Shown: positions 47,194 to 57,568 of the stretch, piece by piece
How positions within the stretch are numbered: position 1 is the first letter of the stretch
How the letters are laid out: every line of letters starts with the position of its first letter
NCBI GenBank assembly: GCA_003389325.1
Contig: QQVE01000030.1
Span: forward strand, 215,613 to 279,612
Source of the DNA: Planctomycetota bacterium
GTDB taxonomy: Bacteria > Planctomycetota > Planctomycetia > Pirellulales > PALSA-1355
DNA: 64,000 nt
Reading direction: 5' to 3'
Made by a program: the position numbers and the translations under genes
The notes under the pieces: model-generated
Told to the model about the DNA's origin: nothing
What the model saw: the letters and a program-made list of their open reading frames with translations, nothing else
Database searches by the model: none

Positions 47194-48189
47194 CTACACG
47201 GCGATGCTCAAACGGCCGCACAAGTCGGGAGCAATCTCGCCGCGACGCACAAGTTGGCCTACCAGTTCGGCGAGTTGACGTTGAGCTTCCTCGACATCTG
47301 CCAATCGCGTCGGCCCCCAGCTACGCAGCGCTGCCCGAAGTGCAGCGGCAGCCGGCGCGTCGAGCAGCGAGACCACTTGCTCGACGAATCCAGGTGATGC
47401 GTCGGCCAGAGCCAACCGCAGCAGCCCGTCGTTTGCATGCCGCAGCACGACGGAGAGGGCAGTCGAATCCAGATGCGTCAGATCTGCGAATGAAAGCGGC
47501 GGTGGTGCAGGCGGCTCGAGCCTTTCGGCGAGAGTGCGATCGTGCCGTGAAAGGTTCGATAGGATCGCGTCGCGTGCGGACGGAACGGCGGCACCGAGGA
47601 TCTCGACGAGCGCAGCAATGCCTGGGCCCTCGCCGGAAGGCATCTCTCGTGGCGTATTGAGCCACGCTTGCAGTCCTTGCTCCACTTCGCGGACAACCTC
47701 CGGATCGGCAGAATCGAGCGCCACCAACCGCCGGGCGACATCGGCCTGCAACTCGTTGGAGAGCTGAGCAAGAATCTCGGCGGCACGCGATGCCGGCAAG
47801 TGCGACAACACTACGGCAACCGTCTGCGGATGTTCGCGTTCCAGGAACGCCACGAGGTCCGGCAGTCCCGCGTCGTGCAGAAACTGAAACGACCTGCCGT
47901 CGCGAGCGGCAGGTTGGGCGCTCATTGCCGCGGTCATCGACTGCGGCAAAGGGGCGTCCAGTTCGATGCCTGCGGGGTTGCCCGCCGGCAACAGCGGTCC
48001 GACGCGGACAAATTCTTGAATCACGTCGCCCCGTTCGGCCAGATCGATACTACCCAAGGCGTCGACCTCGCGGCGTAGCGCGTCGGCCTGTGCCGGCGAC
48101 AGTTCGCGCAGCAGTTCCTCCGCCTGCGAAGGTTCGAGGCTGGCCAGTAATACCGCTGCCTTGCGAATGCTGCGAAGTGCGTGGTTCAT
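47194..48189 (-). CDS. fliG: Flagellar motor switch protein FliG
   Basis: A 331-residue protein of normal FliG length. Its middle domain carries the EHPQTVAVVLSHLP motif that binds FliM; the N-terminal domain (IRKAAVLLASLEPSQAEELLREL) engages FliF. The C-terminal torque helices are less conserved here: the usual charged residues near the torque helix read LADVEEAQRQLAELVGQLVRRGEIA. FliG couples stator force to the rotor. It lies six bases after fliF. Confidence 0.93.
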   Translation of the reverse strand: MNHALRSIRKAAVLLASLEPSQAEELLRELSPAQADALRREVDALGSIDLAERGDVIQEFVRVGPLLPAGNPAGIELDAPLPQSMTAAMSAQPAARDGRSFQFLHDAGLPDLVAFLEREHPQTVAVVLSHLPASRAAEILAQLSNELQADVARRLVALDSADPEVVREVEQGLQAWLNTPREMPSGEGPGIAALVEILGAAVPSARDAILSNLSRHDRTLAERLEPPAPPPLSFADLTHLDSTALSVVLRHANDGLLRLALADASPGFVEQVVSLLDAPAAAALRAALRSWGPTRLADVEEAQRQLAELVGQLVRRGEIAPDLCGRLSIAV

Positions 48190-48195
48190 CGCGGA

Positions 48196-49593
48196 CTAAC
48201 TTGCGTTTCCAATCCAGGTTTTCAACACACTGGCTGCCGCACGCGGATCCTGCCGTACGATGCCCGCCAACTCTTCGCGCCAGGGATCGTGCGGTTGGGG
48301 CTGAGAAGGATCCGGTGCCGGATCGGCTACCATGGATTCCGGCGGGTGGTCGGTGACGAGAAACAAGCCGTCGCGCGGTGTGGCTTCCGTGCCGGGCTCC
48401 AAGGGATGCGTCTTCTCGAGCGTGCCCCGCAGCATCCAGAGCGCGGCCAATAGCAGTGCTGCGACCCCGAGCGACTGCCAGTGCAGCGCGAGCCATTGCA
48501 GTGCGCGGTCGCGGTAGACCGTGTGGCTGCTGGCTGGCGCCGCGGAGGAATGGATTGTGCTCACGGCAACCTGCGCGGCGCCATCCTTCTCGGTGGCCAA
48601 GCTGCCCAAGAGCGGCAACACGGCAGCCCTGATCTTGGCGCTTTCCTCCTGCTCGATGAGGTGCAGCTCGTGCCCTTCAGGCGCGTTGACCGCGGCGCCA
48701 GGGTGGCGACTGCGCCAGACCTGCTCGTAGTGCGCCTGTGGCACGGCAACTGAAAGGTTCACGCTCCGGGGAGCGTGCGACTGGGCATCGAGCTCGACGT
48801 TGGCCGCCACCAACGCTCCGGCGATTCCCAGCACGCGGGTGACTTTTTCCTGCCAGTCGATCTCGAGTTTTTTCTTCGTTGCGGCGTAGCTGCTGCCCGG
48901 CGCTGTCGAGGCATCGCCCGTGCAGGGGAACAGCCGTTTGGTGCTCAAGTCTACCACGGTGACGGATTCCGGCTTGAGGCTTGCGCCCCAAGTGCTGGCG
49001 ACCAAATGGCGTACGACGGCGGCCGTGGCTTCGTCGACCGTTTGCCCGGCCTGGGGCAGCAGCGCCACCGACGCGGTGACGTTCTTTTGCGGGCGCAGGC
49101 CGCGCGTCGTTTCCTCGGCGATGTGGACGGAGGCTTTTTCGATGCCCTTTAGGTTGCTGATCGTCAGTTGCAACTCGCTCTGGATGGCGACCTTGGTTTG
49201 GGCTTCCTGACGCGAGCCGTAGACGAGGAAGCCCGAGCCTTGGACGGATTCGCGAAGGTACTGCCCGAAGTCTGCTGGCAGGGCCTCTTCGTCGACCAGG
49301 GCCGCCATGTACTTGGCCTGTCGCGACCGCGCTACGCAGATCCGACCTTGCTCAACGCAATAGTCGGTGAGCCCAGCCTTGCCGAAGGCGGATTCCATGG
49401 CCCGCAACTGCGTGGCGGAGAACTGCTCTCCGCCCATCAACTGCACGTCAGGTTCGCTGAGTTGGTCCGAGCCGAGCCAAGCCAGGCAAGCTACGACCAG
49501 CACCAGCGACACGGCAGCGGTCATTCGCGTCGATGGCGGCATCGATCGAACAAGCGCGGTGGCGCGAGCGAGAACCTGATTGGCCCAATCCAT
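48196..49593 (-). CDS. fliF: Flagellar MS-ring protein FliF
   Basis: A 465-residue membrane protein, shorter than the usual 550 or so. N-terminal helix (MTAAVSLVLVVACLAWLG, about residues 24-41), ring-building domains (FSATQLRAMESAFGKAGLTDY; ISNLKGIEKASVHIAEET; ESVTVVDLSTKRLFP), a second helix near residue 375, and a C-terminal tail that ends with IVRQDPRAAASVLKTWIG, the FliG-binding segment. The ATG at 49593 has GAGGTG upstream. It is the first gene of the fliF-fliG-fliH-fliI-fliJ unit, with a promoter-like sequence at 49737-49765. Confidence 0.92.
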   Translation of the reverse strand: MDWANQVLARATALVRSMPPSTRMTAAVSLVLVVACLAWLGSDQLSEPDVQLMGGEQFSATQLRAMESAFGKAGLTDYCVEQGRICVARSRQAKYMAALVDEEALPADFGQYLRESVQGSGFLVYGSRQEAQTKVAIQSELQLTISNLKGIEKASVHIAEETTRGLRPQKNVTASVALLPQAGQTVDEATAAVVRHLVASTWGASLKPESVTVVDLSTKRLFPCTGDASTAPGSSYAATKKKLEIDWQEKVTRVLGIAGALVAANVELDAQSHAPRSVNLSVAVPQAHYEQVWRSRHPGAAVNAPEGHELHLIEQEESAKIRAAVLPLLGSLATEKDGAAQVAVSTIHSSAAPASSHTVYRDRALQWLALHWQSLGVAALLLAALWMLRGTLEKTHPLEPGTEATPRDGLFLVTDHPPESMVADPAPDPSQPQPHDPWREELAGIVRQDPRAAASVLKTWIGNAS

Positions 49594-49736
49594 CCGTGGC
49601 ACCTCACCGCGCAGCTTCCGGTGCTGCGCGGGCCTAATGGCAGATTCGACAAGCGGAAGTGGGAAAATCCTTCGGGCGCGGCCAGAAGAGGCCGCCTCGT
49701 GCCCCACGTGACGCGGAACGCTGAAATGCGGCGGGA

Positions 49737-49765
49737 CTTGTACTCGAAACGGGGGCGCGGGTCAA
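49737..49765 (-). promoter_or_regulatory. Putative sigma70-type promoter of the fliF operon
   Basis: On the minus strand TTGACC (49765-49760) and TACAAG (49742-49737) are 17 bases apart, about 145 bases upstream of the fliF start. No sigma-54 (GG-N10-GC) or sigma-28 box was noticed here. This is a visual match only. Confidence 0.4.
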
Positions 49766-49882
49766 TCCGCGTTGCCGCGTGACAGCAGCGACCCGCATCG
49801 TCTTGCGAACCAACATTGATTCGCACGCACGCACATGGCATGCTGTCACGCCTGCGAGGGGCAACGTCGCGCCGAGTGCGGG

Positions 49883-50653
49883 CTACTTGCGACGCGAGTA
49901 GTGGCCCTGCTGGCTTGCCGCGGCTGGCTGGAGCGAGGAGACCTGCTCCATGATCCAGCGGTCCATGTCGGCCAGCATGTCACTGGTGACTTCGTCGTCG
50001 CACGGATACTGGCGCAGATTGACCGACATACCGGCAGCATGCAGCAGACGCAGCGTGCGGCACACTTCGTGCTCCGGGTACTGCTTGCTGTGGCGGCCAG
50101 TGGCCAGAAAGATCTCCGATCCACGCAACTCGTTGAGGCGTGCCAGCGGCCGGCCGGTGGTTGGGAACGCGCCGCTTATCGACAGTACCCCGGCGAACCA
50201 GCGGGGCTGATTCAGGGCGATACGCAACGCCATCGTGCCGCCGCAATCGTAGCCCGCCAGGTAGATCCGGCCCGGTGCGATGTTGAACGCTCGCCGAGCC
50301 GCGGCGACGGCGGCCATCACGCGACGTTCGGCCTCGGCAACGCCATCGGCGTTCTGGCTCCATTGGTACCCTATGCCCGACTCCGCGGCATCCGTCCCCC
50401 GCGGTCCCACGGCCACGTAGTTGCGCAAGCTCACAAGCGGCATCACCTGCGCCACCTGCCGTTCGTCGTCATCGGGCCCGTGCAACCAGACGATGAGCGG
50501 GTAGGCGTAGTTGGCCTCGTAGTGTTCGGGAGTGAACAGGCAATGCGTAGGACCGGACGGGCTGCAGGTCGAGGTCAGCGGCAGTTCCACGCTCGGGGCG
50601 GGAATCGCAGACCAATCCAGGGCGTCGTCGACCAGGTTCTGTATTCGATTCAT
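49883..50653 (-). CDS. Alpha/beta-hydrolase-fold protein, probably catalytically altered
   Basis: A 256-residue protein resembling the carboxylesterase/phospholipase (LYPA) and PHB-depolymerase type: YPLIVWLHGPDDDE, NYVAVGPRGT, RIYLAGYDCGGTMAL and VLSISGAF. The nucleophile-elbow position reads GYDCGG, with Asp136 where Ser stands in GFSQGG. The usual acid segment reads LATGRHSKQYP, and the C-terminal His position reads QYPCDDEV. All three triad positions are thus changed, so esterase activity by the usual triad is unlikely. An Asp nucleophile, as in haloalkane dehalogenases, or Cys137 are alternatives. The neighbour is a cell-wall amidase gene. Confidence 0.75.
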   Translation of the reverse strand: MNRIQNLVDDALDWSAIPAPSVELPLTSTCSPSGPTHCLFTPEHYEANYAYPLIVWLHGPDDDERQVAQVMPLVSLRNYVAVGPRGTDAAESGIGYQWSQNADGVAEAERRVMAAVAAARRAFNIAPGRIYLAGYDCGGTMALRIALNQPRWFAGVLSISGAFPTTGRPLARLNELRGSEIFLATGRHSKQYPEHEVCRTLRLLHAAGMSVNLRQYPCDDEVTSDMLADMDRWIMEQVSSLQPAAASQQGHYSRRK

Positions 50654-50713
50654 TGCGTCGTGGGGGTCGGGGTTGCGGGGATCGGTAGCAGCAGTTGACG
50701 AAACCGGCCGAAT

Positions 50714-51313
50714 CTAAGAGCCTCCAGCCTTGGGCACGTCGGCCAGAACTTGTTCCCAGGGAAACAAGGCTCCGGGACAGAGGGTGTTTTGCACGTCCTT
50801 GTGCCGCAGCACGCGACCACGGCCAATCGCGTAGCGCGTGCTGAGCGTCTGTAGCAATCGGCTCAGGGCGGCGAGTTGTTTCTCGGTAGGCGGGGCTTCG
50901 TCGAAGTTGCCGATCAGGCAGATGCCGATGCCCGACTCGTTCTCTTCGTGGCGTCCGGCATGCGCTCCGGCCAGCTGCTGGCGCCAGCGAAACGTCGGCT
51001 GGATCTCGCCGTCGCGCATACTGTGGCCGTTGCCCACCACGAAGTGATAACCGATACCGCGCCAAGGTTTGCCGTCGGCATCACGGCGGCGGCGGTGAAC
51101 TGCGTCGATCGCGTCGACGCTGCCGCCGCTCGTGGCCGAATGGTGCAGGACGATGGATTTCCATGCGCGAGCCGCGGCCTCCGGCTCGTATGGCTCGACC
51201 GCTTCGGTGCGCTGCGCTGCGGCCGCGACGATAGCGATATTGACCGGCAGTTGAACGGTCAGCAGACCGATCAACGCGTTGCGGAGCAGCATGGGGAGAC
51301 TCGTCAAGAACAT
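50714..51313 (-). CDS. N-acetylmuramoyl-L-alanine amidase, PGRP/amidase-2 type
   Basis: A 199-residue protein. An N-terminal hydrophobic segment (MLLRNALIGLLTVQLPVNIAIVAAAA) acts as a signal or anchor. The amidase-2 domain follows: IVLHHSATSGG with the first zinc His, IGYHFVVGNG, GAHAGRHEENESGIGICLIGNFD and the zinc-binding end HKDVQNTLCPGALFPW. Such enzymes cut the bond between N-acetylmuramic acid and L-alanine in peptidoglycan. The start at 51313 places the signal segment at the N-terminus; 51388 is an alternative. Presence fits peptidoglycan turnover in planctomycetes. Confidence 0.82.
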   Translation of the reverse strand: MFLTSLPMLLRNALIGLLTVQLPVNIAIVAAAAQRTEAVEPYEPEAAARAWKSIVLHHSATSGGSVDAIDAVHRRRRDADGKPWRGIGYHFVVGNGHSMRDGEIQPTFRWRQQLAGAHAGRHEENESGIGICLIGNFDEAPPTEKQLAALSRLLQTLSTRYAIGRGRVLRHKDVQNTLCPGALFPWEQVLADVPKAGGS

Positions 51314-51455
51314 GTCCCAAACGTTTCGCCCAGACTCACTCACTCGCCTCCGGCTTTGACGGGCCAGTTCCGTGCTTGCGGCAAGCAACCGCTCTTCGAG
51401 CCGGGGACTCTACCCCAGCGCTGGCGCGCTGTCAACGCCAGGGGCAAGCGCCTGC

Positions 51456-51479
51456 ACGCTAGCAAAAACCTGCTAGCGT
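51456..51479 (-). terminator. Hairpin after mdh, possible terminator
   Basis: ACGCTAGCA and TGCTAGCGT form a perfect 9-bp inverted repeat around a 6-base loop, about 60 bases past the mdh stop (minus strand). In that direction the loop is GGTTTT, but no T-tract follows the stem, so termination is uncertain. Confidence 0.45.
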
Positions 51480-51539
51480 TTGCCAAGAGTGGCGGTGCGC
51501 AGCGACGGCCAAAGCCGGACACGGCACGCGTGGTCATCG

Positions 51540-52676
<1,137 letters not shown>

Positions 52677-52760
52677 TCACGCGCAGCACTGCGCAATCTG
52701 AGCGCAGCATTTGTCCATTCGCACTTCGGCGTGGCAGCAAGTCGTTGGAGGCGGCTGCGG

Positions 52761-54275
52761 CTATGCGCCGTCGTCGGACTTGTCGTGCAGATGGTCGAGA
52801 GAGACGTGCGGCGGGGTCGAGCCAGGACTCGATTCGACTTGAGCATGGGCTTGGCGATCCGAGCGGCGCACCAACCACATCGCGACGCCCAATGCGAGGA
52901 TGGCCGCCAACAGTCCGACGGCGAGCTTCACGCTTTGCGGGGGAACGATCGCCCTCGAAGGCAGCCATTGAATCGTCTTGGCCACCAGCAGCGGCGCCAG
53001 TTGCTTGCGCTTTGCCTCGCCAGGCGATTCTTCCGAGTCCAGCGACGTTCGCGTGTTAAATGCCCACGACTTTAAAAAGAAACCCGTGACGCGCACGTTT
53101 TCATGGATGGACTCTCCGGTTGGCATGCCGGGGGGGAGTTCCGCAACGCAGCACACGATTGGATTGTTCTGCGAGTCGGGCGTAACGATTTCTACCTCGT
53201 AGTAGTGGTCGATTCCAAAACGCCGCTGGATATCCTCGTCGTCCACGCGGACCCGAATTGCGCGCAACGCCTCTCCGGCGAGTACGAATAGCTCGCCGCG
53301 TTGCTTGGCCGGTTCGTTGAACAAGGGTACGACGTCCAACGCCCCCTGCTCGATGCGCTCCATGCCGCGCTCTGCCGCCGCGCGCGCTTTCGCGTCGACG
53401 TCGGGATTGCCTACGAGCGCTTCCAGCCGTTTGCGCTCCTCGGTCAGGCGTTGGCGGCCTGCCTTTTCGATACGCCCTCCCTTGTCGCTGCGCACCGCGG
53501 CAAGCAGCTGATAAAAACACTCACGTTCTTTGAGGGGCTTGCGATCCTGCACGTCCTCGAACAGCGACACGTCCATGTCGAGATGTCCCAGCAACTCGTC
53601 GGGATACCACCCGACGCGATCGGCCACGAACAGGAGTTCCACCCCTTCGGTTTGGCGATTGTCTTCATCCAGGTCTCGAGGAAGTGTTTGCAGGAACACG
53701 CTGATGACGCCGCACGGTTCGTTCAGCGGCTTGTCGAGCGCCCAGGCCCCGGGGATGTGCCGGGCGTACAGCGTGATCGGCACGCCCAACGATTGGATCG
53801 TGCACCGATAGTAGGTATCAAACCCGAGACGCTCCTGGTCTTCGGCCGGAACGTTCTCGCGAGTGACTTCCGTCGCAGTGCCCAGAATCGAGAAGAGATC
53901 GCCGCGTGCCTGCGCGGGATCGTCCGTGATGGCCGCTACCGCCAACGGCCGACGACTTACCATTTCCGCCGTGCCGACCGGAATGCGTTTCAGCCGATTG
54001 ATCAGCAATAGCATCTGCTCACGCTGCCCCGGCGTGAGCGGCTCACCGTCGACAAAGTCGTCGAAAAACGTCGGCTCCACACCGAGCAACTCATTGGTTC
54101 GGAAACGGCTGCGCTCTCCGCTCGCGGAATGAGCCGAGCGGGTCTCATCGGGCTCGGCATGGCTCGCTGTCTCCTGGCCTGGGGCCGCATGCGTCACCCA
54201 CAGAAGGGACAGCCAGGCCAGGCTGACACACAGGGACCACGATACTCGTCGCACTGACATGCTGGGCGTTCTCAT
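52761..54275 (-). CDS. Exported membrane protein with two copies of an unassigned module (504 aa)
   Basis: I do not recognise this family. A signal peptide (about 1-35) precedes two copies of a module (about 124-225 and 326-439). Each starts RG(D/E)LF, has a central G(F/I)Dx(H/Y)YY, and ends in an AxxIxW-P or ADRVGWYPD segment. Between them is an alpha-helical linker that holds LTEERKRLEALVGNPDVDA. A C-terminal membrane helix (449-470) and a short acidic tail follow, so most of the protein lies outside the cytoplasm. The ATG at 54275 is 16 bases past the upstream gene's stop, so the two are likely co-transcribed; a third copy of the module is in that neighbour. Confidence 0.72.
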   Translation of the reverse strand: MRTPSMSVRRVSWSLCVSLAWLSLLWVTHAAPGQETASHAEPDETRSAHSASGERSRFRTNELLGVEPTFFDDFVDGEPLTPGQREQMLLLINRLKRIPVGTAEMVSRRPLAVAAITDDPAQARGDLFSILGTATEVTRENVPAEDQERLGFDTYYRCTIQSLGVPITLYARHIPGAWALDKPLNEPCGVISVFLQTLPRDLDEDNRQTEGVELLFVADRVGWYPDELLGHLDMDVSLFEDVQDRKPLKERECFYQLLAAVRSDKGGRIEKAGRQRLTEERKRLEALVGNPDVDAKARAAAERGMERIEQGALDVVPLFNEPAKQRGELFVLAGEALRAIRVRVDDEDIQRRFGIDHYYEVEIVTPDSQNNPIVCCVAELPPGMPTGESIHENVRVTGFFLKSWAFNTRTSLDSEESPGEAKRKQLAPLLVAKTIQWLPSRAIVPPQSVKLAVGLLAAILALGVAMWLVRRSDRQAHAQVESSPGSTPPHVSLDHLHDKSDDGA

Positions 54276-54291
54276 GAATCTCGCGACGCGG

Positions 54292-55233
54292 CTATGGCGC
54301 AGGCTCCTGTTTCTCGTCAGGGGTAGATTCCAATTCGCGCTCCAGGGCCGCCAAAGTGGAATGCATCTCTGGCGCGTTCGAAGTGGGACGCCGTCGAGTG
54401 AAGAACGTGCGAAGCGCCAACAGTCCCAAGATAACAAGTGCGAGCAACAGCGCCACAACAACGAGCACACCGAAATCGTCCTCGGCCGGCTCCTCGACCA
54501 CGGACGGCGGCGGAGGTTTCCAATCGACCGTGCGGGCCAGAATCAATGGGGCCGTAAAAATGCCCCCCTGCGCCAAGTATGCCCAGCGCTTGAAGAAGAA
54601 TCCGGTCGACGAACACGGTGCGTCGAGGTCGGTTCCCAGCGGGAACCCGTCGGGCAGCTCCAAGCAGTAAATGACAAGTAGCTCGGGGGCGGATCGCTCG
54701 GGTTGCAGCCATAATTGATAATATTTCTCGATGCCAAAGGCGTTCTCGGGAGCCGTCACCTCCTTGGCCGAACGGACGACGCCTGCGACGGTCACGAGAT
54801 GCCCGCGATAGCTGGCCGGCTGCTGGTCGAGTTGCAGATAGCCGACATGTTCCTCGGAGGCGGCTTCCAGGTCCTGTGGGCTGGCCTGCTGTAGCAACGC
54901 GAGCAAGTGGAAGCAGGCATCTTTCTCGGCCCCGCGATGGGCCGTGCCGTCGCGCACTTCGCTTAGACAATCCTCCCGCACACCGGGAAACAGCGGTCGG
55001 CGGCCCGCCTCCTGTACATCTTCGTGCACGATGGTGGCCCCGACCCGGGCCGTTCGCTGATCGACCGCGCCGCGTGGGGGCTCGGACGAGATCCAGGCAA
55101 ACCGCTGGGGATTGGTCGCCCACAAGCCGCCGACCGCCAGGACGGCCGCTGCGGCCAGGTAGACGAGCAATCGGCGCTGGAGCCTGGGGCCGAGATAGTT
55201 GGGCACGTTGGTGCGTTGACGGAAATCGAGCAC
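54292..55233 (-). CDS. Membrane protein with one copy of the same unassigned module (313 aa)
   Basis: Unknown function. A membrane helix near the N-terminus (23-39), an exposed stretch, the shared module (about 143-241: RGHLVTVAGVV, FGIEKYYQLW, STGFFFKRWAY, LILARTVDWKP), a second membrane helix (255-276) and a cytoplasmic tail. The module's opening RGxLxxxxG and central YY recall an OB-like beta barrel, but this is only inference. The start at 55233 is a GTG with weak ribosome-binding site. It precedes the two-module gene in transcription order, and both lie between mdh and rpmF. Confidence 0.72.
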   Translation of the reverse strand: MLDFRQRTNVPNYLGPRLQRRLLVYLAAAAVLAVGGLWATNPQRFAWISSEPPRGAVDQRTARVGATIVHEDVQEAGRRPLFPGVREDCLSEVRDGTAHRGAEKDACFHLLALLQQASPQDLEAASEEHVGYLQLDQQPASYRGHLVTVAGVVRSAKEVTAPENAFGIEKYYQLWLQPERSAPELLVIYCLELPDGFPLGTDLDAPCSSTGFFFKRWAYLAQGGIFTAPLILARTVDWKPPPPSVVEEPAEDDFGVLVVVALLLALVILGLLALRTFFTRRRPTSNAPEMHSTLAALERELESTPDEKQEPAP

Positions 55234-55463
55234 GGGCCTGGCAGTGCAGAAAAGTGGTGCCGAAGGGGCCTTCCAGGGCCTGCCCTTATTCTATCACGGT
55301 ACCGGCCCTCGGGACGCCCCCGCGGACTCTGCGAAGGGGTGGAAGTGACGCTTGACACTTTTGTCGGCGGTGACGTACGATTAGCGGTTCGTTTCGCGCC
55401 CGAGGGCGTGAGCCTATTTTTCGGCTGGACGCGAGGCTAGGTCCGCACCCGTGGTGAAATTCG

Positions 55464-55646
55464 ATGGCTGTTCCCAAGCGAAAAAGTTCTAATGCCCGTA
55501 GCGGCAGTCGCCGAGCGCATGACGCGATCAAGCCGCGGCGGCTAGAGTATTGCCCGCAGTGCAGCACGGCGGTGCCGTCGCACCGCGTGTGCCCAACCTG
55601 TGGCCACTACATGGGGCGCACCGTCGTTCAGGCGACCGAGGGCTAG
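55464..55646 (+). CDS. rpmF: 50S ribosomal protein L32
   Basis: A 60-residue basic protein. The start MAVPKRKSSNARSGSRRAH and the four-cysteine zinc-ribbon CPQC...CPTCGHYMGR are diagnostic for bacterial L32. It leads the fab cluster as in many bacteria, where rpmF-plsX-fabH-fabD is the common order; here plsX and fabH are missing from between rpmF and fabD. Confidence 0.95.
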   Translation: MAVPKRKSSNARSGSRRAHDAIKPRRLEYCPQCSTAVPSHRVCPTCGHYMGRTVVQATEG

Positions 55647-55706
55647 CCGGGCCACCAAGATGGTGGCCATCGACGACGCGCTGGCCGACGGCGCGGGGGT
55701 CTTGTC

Positions 55707-56615
55707 TTGAGCAAAATCGCGTTTCTCTTTCCCGGGCAAGGGGCGCAGACCGTCGGCATGGGACGCCAGGCGGCCGAATCGCTCCCCGCCGCGCACAAGC
55801 TCTACGATCGAGCGGGCGAAGTGCTCGGATACGACCTGGCAAAGTACTGCTTCGACGGTCCTGCGGAGGATCTCGATTCGACAGTCATCAGCCAACCGGC
55901 CCTATTCGTCACCAGCCTTGCGGCCATCGAACAGTTGCGCGATCGCGCGCCCGAGGCCGTGCTCTCTTGCGAAGCCACGGCGGGCTTGAGCCTTGGTGAG
56001 TACACGGCGCTTGTTTTCGCCGGAGCCATGGAGTTCGAAGATGGCCTGCGGCTCGTGGCCGTTCGGGGCGAGGCGATGCAAGAAGCCGCTGACGCCACGC
56101 CCAGCGGGATGGTAAGCATCCTGGGGCTCGACCAGGCCGCGGTCGAAAAGCTTTGCGACGATGCCCGAGACGGCGAAACGCTACAAGTCGCCAACCTGCT
56201 GTGCCCGGGCAATATCGTTGTGTCGGGTACGAATGCGGCCTGTGAGCGAGCGGCCGAGATGGCGCCGGCTGCCGGCGCGATGAAAGCTCTGCCGCTGGCC
56301 GTCGCCGGCGCGTTTCACACGCCGATCATGAATTCGGCCGTCGACCGGCTGCGCGAGGCCCTGGCGGAAGCGCGAATCCACCGGCCTGCCATCCCAGTCA
56401 TCTCGAACGTCGATGCCGAGCCGCACTTCGAGCCCGACGAGATTCGCGCTCTATTGCTGCGGCAACTCGTCTCTCCCGTGCGCTGGGAGCAGTCCGTGCG
56501 GCGGCTGCTCTCTGAAGGCTACGATCAGTTTTACGAAGTAGGTCCCGGGCGCGTTCTGCGGGGCCTGTTGAAAAGGATTGAGCGTCGAGCTTCGTGCCAG
56601 GGTGCGCTCGACTAG
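55707..56615 (+). CDS. fabD: Malonyl-CoA:ACP transacylase
   Basis: A 302-residue enzyme that loads malonate onto ACP. FPGQGAQTVGMG at the N-terminus, the nucleophile serine in AGLSLGEYTAL, the AFHTPIM catalytic His block and the distal EVGPGRVL are all intact. The start is TTG at 55707, supported by the conserved N-terminus (SKIAFLFPG) coming directly after it. It lies 60 bases after rpmF. Confidence 0.95.
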   Translation: MSKIAFLFPGQGAQTVGMGRQAAESLPAAHKLYDRAGEVLGYDLAKYCFDGPAEDLDSTVISQPALFVTSLAAIEQLRDRAPEAVLSCEATAGLSLGEYTALVFAGAMEFEDGLRLVAVRGEAMQEAADATPSGMVSILGLDQAAVEKLCDDARDGETLQVANLLCPGNIVVSGTNAACERAAEMAPAAGAMKALPLAVAGAFHTPIMNSAVDRLREALAEARIHRPAIPVISNVDAEPHFEPDEIRALLLRQLVSPVRWEQSVRRLLSEGYDQFYEVGPGRVLRGLLKRIERRASCQGALD

Positions 56616-56702
56616 CCGACTGCCAGCCGTCATTTGTTGTTCCCCTGACAGGCGCTTCGGGCTAGGATTGGCGACCAAGCATACTTCTCGGCGGAGAGCG
56701 TC

Positions 56703-57479
56703 ATGGCAGAACGAGAACAAATCACGGCCCCGTTCACGGTCGACCTAAGTGGACAAAACGCCATCGTCACGGGTGCCTCGCAGGGTATTGGACGTCACGT
56801 GGCACTCGCACTCGCACGGGCTGGCGCCAAGGTTGCCTGCGTGGCCCGTAGCGTCGAGAAGCTGGAGGAAACCGCCAAAGCCATCGGCGAGGCTGGGGGA
56901 ACGGCCGACGTGTATGGTTGCGACGTCGCCGACAGTGACAGCGTTCAAAAGGTCGTCGATGCCGTGCTGGATAAATGGGGCAAGCTGCACATCCTGGTTA
57001 ACAATGCAGGCATCACCCGCGATACGCTTGTGCCGCGGATGTCGGACGAGGATTTCGACGACGTGATCCGCACGAACCTGCGGGGCACGTTCCTCTTTAC
57101 CCGTGCTGCCACCCGGGCGATGATGCAGGCTCGATACGGTCGCATTATCAACATGGCCAGCGTTTCCGGGCTGATGGGCAACCCTGGGCAGGCCAATTAC
57201 TCGGCCTCGAAGGCGGGGATGATCGGCATGACCCGGTCGGTGGCCAAGGAACTGGCCAGCCGAAAAGTAACGGTCAACGCTGTGGCGCCAGGGTTTATCG
57301 AGACCGAGATGACCGAGGCCCTCGGGCCGGTAGTGCTGGAGGAAGTGAAGAAGCGGGTCCCTGCCCGGCGGCTGGGCAAGGTGGAGGATGTAGCCGGCAT
57401 TGTGTTGTTCTTGGCAAGCGATGCGGCGGCCTACGTCACTGGGCAGGTGATCACCGTCGATGGTGGAATGGTCGCCTAG
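56703..57479 (+). CDS. fabG: 3-oxoacyl-ACP reductase
   Basis: A 258-residue short-chain dehydrogenase that reduces 3-ketoacyl-ACP with NADPH. It has TGASQGIGRHVA (cofactor loop), NNAGITRD, Ser in MASVSGLMG, and the catalytic YxxxK in NYSASKAGM. Conserved C-terminal PARRLGKVEDVAG and VTGQVITVDGG complete the fold. It has a slightly longer N-terminus than E. coli FabG. It follows fabD by 87 bases. Confidence 0.95.
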   Translation: MAEREQITAPFTVDLSGQNAIVTGASQGIGRHVALALARAGAKVACVARSVEKLEETAKAIGEAGGTADVYGCDVADSDSVQKVVDAVLDKWGKLHILVNNAGITRDTLVPRMSDEDFDDVIRTNLRGTFLFTRAATRAMMQARYGRIINMASVSGLMGNPGQANYSASKAGMIGMTRSVAKELASRKVTVNAVAPGFIETEMTEALGPVVLEEVKKRVPARRLGKVEDVAGIVLFLASDAAAYVTGQVITVDGGMVA

Positions 57480-57568
57480 GAGGCGTGTTTCGGGCTGCTG
57501 TGACGTCCGATGCCCCAGCGGCGTCTGCTGTTAAGATGATGTAGACAGGCCGGGGGAAAGTTTCTATC

